This document shows positions 5,993-8,479 of a stretch of 8,479 nt of DNA, piece after piece. The notes below the pieces were generated by a model. It saw only the letters and a program-made list of their open reading frames with translations, did no database searches and had not been told where the DNA came from. This DNA comes from JBCCFK01 sp965262315 (GTDB lineage: Bacteria; Actinomycetota; Acidimicrobiia; Acidimicrobiales; UBA8592), in contig CBDHFJ010000015.1 of assembly GCA_965262315.1 (NCBI GenBank), positions 1 through 8,479 of the forward strand, in the 5' to 3' direction. The number at the start of each line of letters is the position of its first letter. Position 1 is the first letter of the stretch. Position numbers and translations under genes: made by a program.

Positions 5993-6547
5993 TCAGCTGA
6001 CGTCGACGGTGACGGCGTTGGTGAGGATGTCGTAGACCGCAGAGCGCTTCTGCGACTGGGCGACGAGTGCGTCGATCTCCTCCGGGGTGGCGTCGGCATC
6101 GATGTCGAAGCTGACCCGGACGTTGGAGTAGCCGTTGCGCACGTCTCGATCGATGCCGAGGATGCCGGCCATGTCCATGTCGCCTTCGATCGAGCTGGTG
6201 ACGCTGCGGAGCTGAATGCCGCGGTTCTGGGCGACGCTGGCGATGCCTGCGGTGAGGCACGACGCCAGTCCGACGAGGATGTACTCGACGGGGGTGATGC
6301 CGTTGTCCTCGGCGGCGAACACCTGCGGGTGGTCCGCGTCGAAGGAGAACTGCTTCACGTGCGACTGTTCGGCGCCCACGCCGAAGAAGTCCTCGACGGT
6401 GGTGACACTGTGGGTGCCGTTGACCCAGGTGTTCTTGGCTCGCCAGGTGAACGCGCCCGCTTCGCGGGTGCCGCTGATGGCCTCGCGGGCGCCCAGGATG
6501 GCTTCCACGTTCACGCCGTTGTCGACAGGGTTCTCGGTGATGGTCAT
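5993..6547 (-). CDS. OsmC-family protein with a single cysteine
   Basis: The protein has 184 residues. An N-terminal extension of about 30 residues precedes the first OsmC strand, GAFTWRAKNTWVNGTH. The family core TPVEYILVGLASCLTAGIASVAQNRGI (about 85-111) holds Cys97, the peroxidatic position of OsmC/Ohr proteins. The place of the second, resolving Cys reads QKRSAVYDILTNAVTV, with Ser169 instead of Cys; no other Cys exists in the protein. Two-Cys OsmC/Ohr enzymes reduce organic hydroperoxides in the cytosol. With one Cys, this member must use an external thiol or do something else, such as thiol transfer or binding. ATG 6547 has a good ribosome site (GGAAGGAA, about eight bases away); the GTG at 6616 does not add family sequence. 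It is the first gene of the OsmC-oxidoreductase-globin run, and its upstream region carries phased repeats and a possible RNA switch. Confidence 0.87.
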   Translation of the reverse strand: MTITENPVDNGVNVEAILGAREAISGTREAGAFTWRAKNTWVNGTHSVTTVEDFFGVGAEQSHVKQFSFDADHPQVFAAEDNGITPVEYILVGLASCLTAGIASVAQNRGIQLRSVTSSIEGDMDMAGILGIDRDVRNGYSNVRVSFDIDADATPEEIDALVAQSQKRSAVYDILTNAVTVDVS

Positions 6548-6550
6548 TGT

Positions 6551-6631
6551 CGGTTCCTTCCGTTGCCGACCCCCCGCCGTTCGATTCGGTGCGGGAGGTC
6601 CTTCCTGATGAACCACACGATGAAGGAACCG
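6551..6631 (-). promoter_or_regulatory. OsmC leader able to hide its ribosome-binding site (possible RNA switch)
   Basis: On the minus strand the segment CGGTTCCTTC (6631-6622) is perfectly complementary over ten bases to GAAGGAACCG (6560-6551), which contains most of the OsmC Shine-Dalgarno. The same segment can instead pair with GAAGGACC (6604-6597), giving eight pairs with one bulged T around a 17-base loop and freeing the ribosome site. Two mutually exclusive helices are what an RNA regulator needs. The ligand or trigger is unknown, and the transcript must start upstream of 6631. Confidence 0.42.
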
Positions 6632-6644
6632 GCTCGTGGGGTCT

Positions 6645-6673
6645 TGGAGACGGCGTGGAGAGCTTCTGGAGAG
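6645..6673 (-). promoter_or_regulatory. Three heptamer direct repeats in 11-bp phase upstream of OsmC
   Basis: Reading the minus strand: CTCTCCA, four bases, CTCTCCA, four bases, GTCTCCA. The plus-strand TGGAGA cores start at 6645, 6656 and 6667. Seven-base units with four-base spacers, one per helical turn, are the known binding layout for SARP/OmpR-type winged helices. The array is about 100 bases before the OsmC ATG. No convincing -10 was found next to it, so whether it activates or represses cannot be told. Confidence 0.5.
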
Positions 6674-6721
6674 GCCAGAAAGTGGCCCTGGCCAGGCGTT
6701 TCAGGCGCGATAGGGCACACT

Positions 6722-6739
6722 TCTCCACACTCTGGAGGA
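6722..6739 (-). promoter_or_regulatory. Outlying heptamer pair, in phase with the main array
   Basis: TGGAGGA at 6733 and an inverted TCTCCAC at 6722 lie 11 bases apart, and exactly six and five 11-bp turns from the repeat at 6667. They form an inverted half-site pair (CTCCA/TGGAG stem) and may be an upstream binding site or simply a small hairpin. Confidence 0.3.
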
Positions 6740-6752
6740 GTCCGGTGCCGCG

Positions 6753-6779
6753 TCGTCGGGTGCAGCGATCGCCCGACGA
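6753..6779 (-). terminator. Hairpin just after the luciferase-like gene
   Basis: TCGTCGGG and CCCGACGA form a perfect eight-base stem with an 11-base loop, starting six bases beyond the stop at 6786. There is no T-run afterwards. It is probably the 3' end structure of the luciferase-like transcript and insulates the OsmC regulatory region. Confidence 0.45.
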
Positions 6780-6785
6780 GCCGGG

Positions 6786-7658
6786 TCAGCGGGCGAGGAG
6801 CCGGTCCTTGATGGCGGCGAAGCGGTCCAGCTCGCGAAGGATCTCGTCGGAGTCCTCGGTCCAGATCGTCAGCACGGCGCGGTCGACCCCTTCCTCGCCC
6901 AGGTTGGCGAGCCCGGCCGGGTCCTCGACCGCCCCCATCACCGTGACGGTCAGGGTCGCCGGGTCGCGGCCGTGCTCCTCGGCGGCCCGATACATGACGT
7001 CGAGGCGCTCGCGCAGCGACGGTCGGGCTGAGATCGGCATCCAGCCGTCGGCCCAGCGGCACAGGTGGGCCATCAGCTTCGGGCCCCAACCGCCGCCGAG
7101 GATGATCGGTGGACCGCCCGCCTGGGCCGGCTTGGGCTGGGCCCAGCTGGGTTCGAGGGACCGCAGGCCGCCCGAGTAGGACGCCGTGTCCTGGGACCAC
7201 AGCGCTCGCATCACCCCCACGTGGTCCTCGGTCAGCTCGCGCCGGGCCGCGAAGGGCACGCCGTGGGCCTCACACTGCTCGCGGTTCCACGCGAATCCGA
7301 CGCCCAGCTCCACACGCCCGCCCGAGAGGTGATCCAGGGTGGCGACTTGCTTGGCCAACCAGATGGGATCGTGCTGCGGGATCAGCGTCACCGCGGTGCC
7401 GAGCCGCAGCGACGTCGTGACGGCCGCCGCCATCGACAGCGACACGATCTGGTCGTTGATGTGCCAGTAGTAGTCGGGCAGCTCTTCGGCGCCGGGGCGA
7501 GCGCCCGGCCAGGGACTCAGCCTGCTCGCCGGGATGTGGCTGTGCTCGGGCAGCCACAACGACTCGAAGCCGCGGTCCTCCACCTCGGACGCGATGCGCG
7601 CCGGAGCCATGGTGCGGCTTGTGGGGAAGAGGGTGATGCCGATCGCCGGGGGAGCCAT
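6786..7658 (-). CDS. Luciferase-like F420-dependent oxidoreductase (TIGR03619-like family)
   Basis: The product is a soluble TIM-barrel enzyme of 290 residues, the normal size for this group. It opens with GITLFPTSR; ESLWLPEHSHIP (32-43) is the flavin-pocket strand; SRLSPWPG and LPDYYW follow; and ATLDHLSGGRVELGVGFAWN (106-125) is the family's most conserved block. PKPAQ...PPIILGGG (175-190) is the later cofactor-side strand. These features resemble the actinobacterial TIGR03619 group of F420-using luciferase-like oxidoreductases, which transfer hydride to or from coenzyme F420; the substrate cannot be told. The frame is open to 7808, but the extra 50 residues are Arg/Pro-rich non-family sequence overlapping the EAL gene. 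ATG 7658 starts at the first barrel strand and has a TACGCT-N6-ATG leaderless signal. It lies 44 bases after the EAL gene on the same strand, with no obvious functional link. Confidence 0.9.
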   Translation of the reverse strand: MAPPAIGITLFPTSRTMAPARIASEVEDRGFESLWLPEHSHIPASRLSPWPGARPGAEELPDYYWHINDQIVSLSMAAAVTTSLRLGTAVTLIPQHDPIWLAKQVATLDHLSGGRVELGVGFAWNREQCEAHGVPFAARRELTEDHVGVMRALWSQDTASYSGGLRSLEPSWAQPKPAQAGGPPIILGGGWGPKLMAHLCRWADGWMPISARPSLRERLDVMYRAAEEHGRDPATLTVTVMGAVEDPAGLANLGEEGVDRAVLTIWTEDSDEILRELDRFAAIKDRLLAR

Positions 7659-7670
7659 GGGCCGAGCGTA
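7659..7670 (-). promoter_or_regulatory. Leaderless -10 element of the luciferase-like gene
   Basis: TACGCT lies exactly six bases before ATG 7658, matching TAnnnT-N6-ATG, with no Shine-Dalgarno sequence. This settles the start codon and shows that the gene need not depend on transcription from the EAL gene. Confidence 0.55.
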
Positions 7671-7702
7671 GATCGCTCCGCGGGCAGGAGACGGCTGAGG
7701 CG

Positions 7703-8479
7703 TCAGCGGCGGCCGTCGAGGACCAGGCGACTCCACGCCTGGTCGGCGCCCGTGTGTTCCAGTTCGAACACGGCCGGCGAGAACAGGAACCCCTGCGCCA
7801 GGTCGCAACCCAGGTCGGTCAGCAGGTCCAGCTGCTGTTCGGTCTCGACCCCTTCGGCGACCACCTTCTTGCCGAGCGCCTGTGCCAGGCGAACGATGGC
7901 GGCGACGATGGCGTAGTCGTCGCCCGAGCGGTCGATGCCGGCCACGAACGTGCGGTCGATCTTCACCATGTCGATGGGGAGGCTGCGCAGGTAGGCGAGC
8001 GACGAGTAGCCCGTACCGAAGTCGTCGATGGCGATGGAGATGCCGCGCTCGCGAAGGGCGTGCAGGGTCCCGAGGGTGGCGCCGAGCTCGTTCATGAGGC
8101 TGCTCTCGGTCAGCTCGACCGTCAGCAACGACGGGTCGATGCCGTGTCGACGGACGGCGTCGTCGATCGTCTGGAGCAGCGTGGTGTCTCCCACCTGGCG
8201 CGGCGAGATGTTGATCGACACCGGCATGGCGGCGTTGTCATCGGTCCACGCGCGGGCCTGCCGGCACGTCTCGTTGATCACCCACGCGCCGATCTCCTCG
8301 ATCAGACCGGTGGCCTCGGAGATGGGAATGAACTCGGCCGGGGTCACCAGGCCGCGGCCGGGGTGCACCCATCGGACAAGTGCTTCGACCGCAGCCGTCG
8401 CGCCGGTTCCCAGATCGACCAGGGGCTGATAGAAGACGCGAAGCTGGTCGTCGGCCAGGGCCTCTCGCAGCTCGCTCTC
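7703..8479 (-). CDS. EAL-domain cyclic-di-GMP phosphodiesterase, C-terminal part (partial at the right edge)
   Basis: The last 258 residues are visible, all EAL domain; the frame stays open to base 8479. Residues expected for an active enzyme that splits c-di-GMP to linear pGpG are present: EALVRW (Glu32 of the visible part), NISPRQ (Asn90), ELTES (Glu122), the metal and loop-6 motif DDFGTGYSS (Asp152, Asp153), Lys173 in MVKIDRTF, Glu209 in VAEGVET and Gln229 in CDLAQGFLFSPA. The visible start, ESELREALADDQLRVFYQPLVDL, is the usual junction after a GGDEF domain, so the whole protein is probably a GGDEF-EAL sensor extending beyond the window; this is inference. The 28-residue tail after the EAL core is short and unremarkable. 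A GCTGA/TCAGC mini-hairpin overlaps the stop, too weak to be called a terminator. Confidence 0.93.
   Translation of the reverse strand, partial: ESELREALADDQLRVFYQPLVDLGTGATAAVEALVRWVHPGRGLVTPAEFIPISEATGLIEEIGAWVINETCRQARAWTDDNAAMPVSINISPRQVGDTTLLQTIDDAVRRHGIDPSLLTVELTESSLMNELGATLGTLHALRERGISIAIDDFGTGYSSLAYLRSLPIDMVKIDRTFVAGIDRSGDDYAIVAAIVRLAQALGKKVVAEGVETEQQLDLLTDLGCDLAQGFLFSPAVFELEHTGADQAWSRLVLDGRR

Noticed and set aside
6689..6712. Promoter with TATCGC as the -10 for OsmC.
   Set aside because: The last base does not fit TAnnnT and no -35 is present at 16-18 bases; too weak to list as a promoter.
5091..6728. A 545-codon minus-strand frame overlapping OsmC and the oxidoreductase.
   Set aside because: It is extremely Arg/His-rich, a frame-shifted shadow of the real genes; the FAD and OsmC motifs lie in other frames.
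5333..6811. A 492-codon open frame on the plus strand, antisense to the oxidoreductase and OsmC genes.
   Set aside because: It mirrors well-supported genes, has no recognisable domain, and its openness follows from the GC-rich third positions of the real genes.
7659..7808. 50-residue N-terminal extension of the luciferase-like enzyme.
   Set aside because: It overlaps the end of the EAL gene, is low-complexity Arg/Pro-rich, and the leaderless signal supports ATG 7658.
1..8479. CRISPR array, tRNA, IS ends, attachment sites.
   Set aside because: No regularly spaced repeats of 20-40 bases, no cloverleaf or CCA end, and no transposase or integrase sequence was seen on either strand.

Overview
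The window is GC-rich coding DNA with strong GC bias at third codon positions. It carries an ECF-type sigma factor, an F420-type luciferase-like oxidoreductase and several starts that look leaderless. This points to an actinomycete; an environmental Acidimicrobiia-like lineage is my guess, from general resemblance only. No tRNA, rRNA, CRISPR array, transposase or IS end was seen.

Left end, minus strand (1-1113): an ECF-type RNA polymerase sigma factor is translationally coupled by an ATGA overlap to a membrane-anchored partner that runs off the left edge. The partner is probably the sigma factor's anti-sigma or regulatory protein. Next to them (1088-1255) is the relic of a short-chain dehydrogenase: its first and last residues survive, joined in frame with the middle missing.

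Centre, plus strand (1341-4145): a large regulator with an N-terminal OmpR/PhoB-type winged helix, a STAND/AAA ATPase and a long helical-repeat (TPR-like) C-terminus.

Right of centre, minus strand (6547 to 4153): three genes in one direction form a plausible redox or stress cluster, namely an OsmC-family protein, an FAD/NAD(P) oxidoreductase and a single-domain globin. The OsmC and oxidoreductase genes are separated by a perfect 12-bp hairpin. The globin appears to have its own leaderless promoter. The 238-bp region before OsmC is the most structured non-coding DNA here. It holds three heptamers in exact 11-bp phase, the arrangement that OmpR/SARP-type winged helices bind. It also holds an arm that can pair perfectly with the OsmC ribosome-binding site or alternatively with a nearer segment.

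Right end, minus strand: a TIGR03619-like F420-dependent luciferase-fold oxidoreductase (7658-6786) and the C-terminal EAL domain of a cyclic-di-GMP phosphodiesterase that enters from the right edge.

The regulator, globin and luciferase-like genes share an [T/C]AnnnT-N6-ATG layout typical of leaderless actinobacterial transcripts, and this fixes their starts. The most testable new idea is that the OsmC-led redox cluster is controlled twice: by phased operator repeats at the DNA level and by a switchable leader at the RNA level. The winged-helix ATPase in the same window is a candidate, unproven, for the DNA-level factor.
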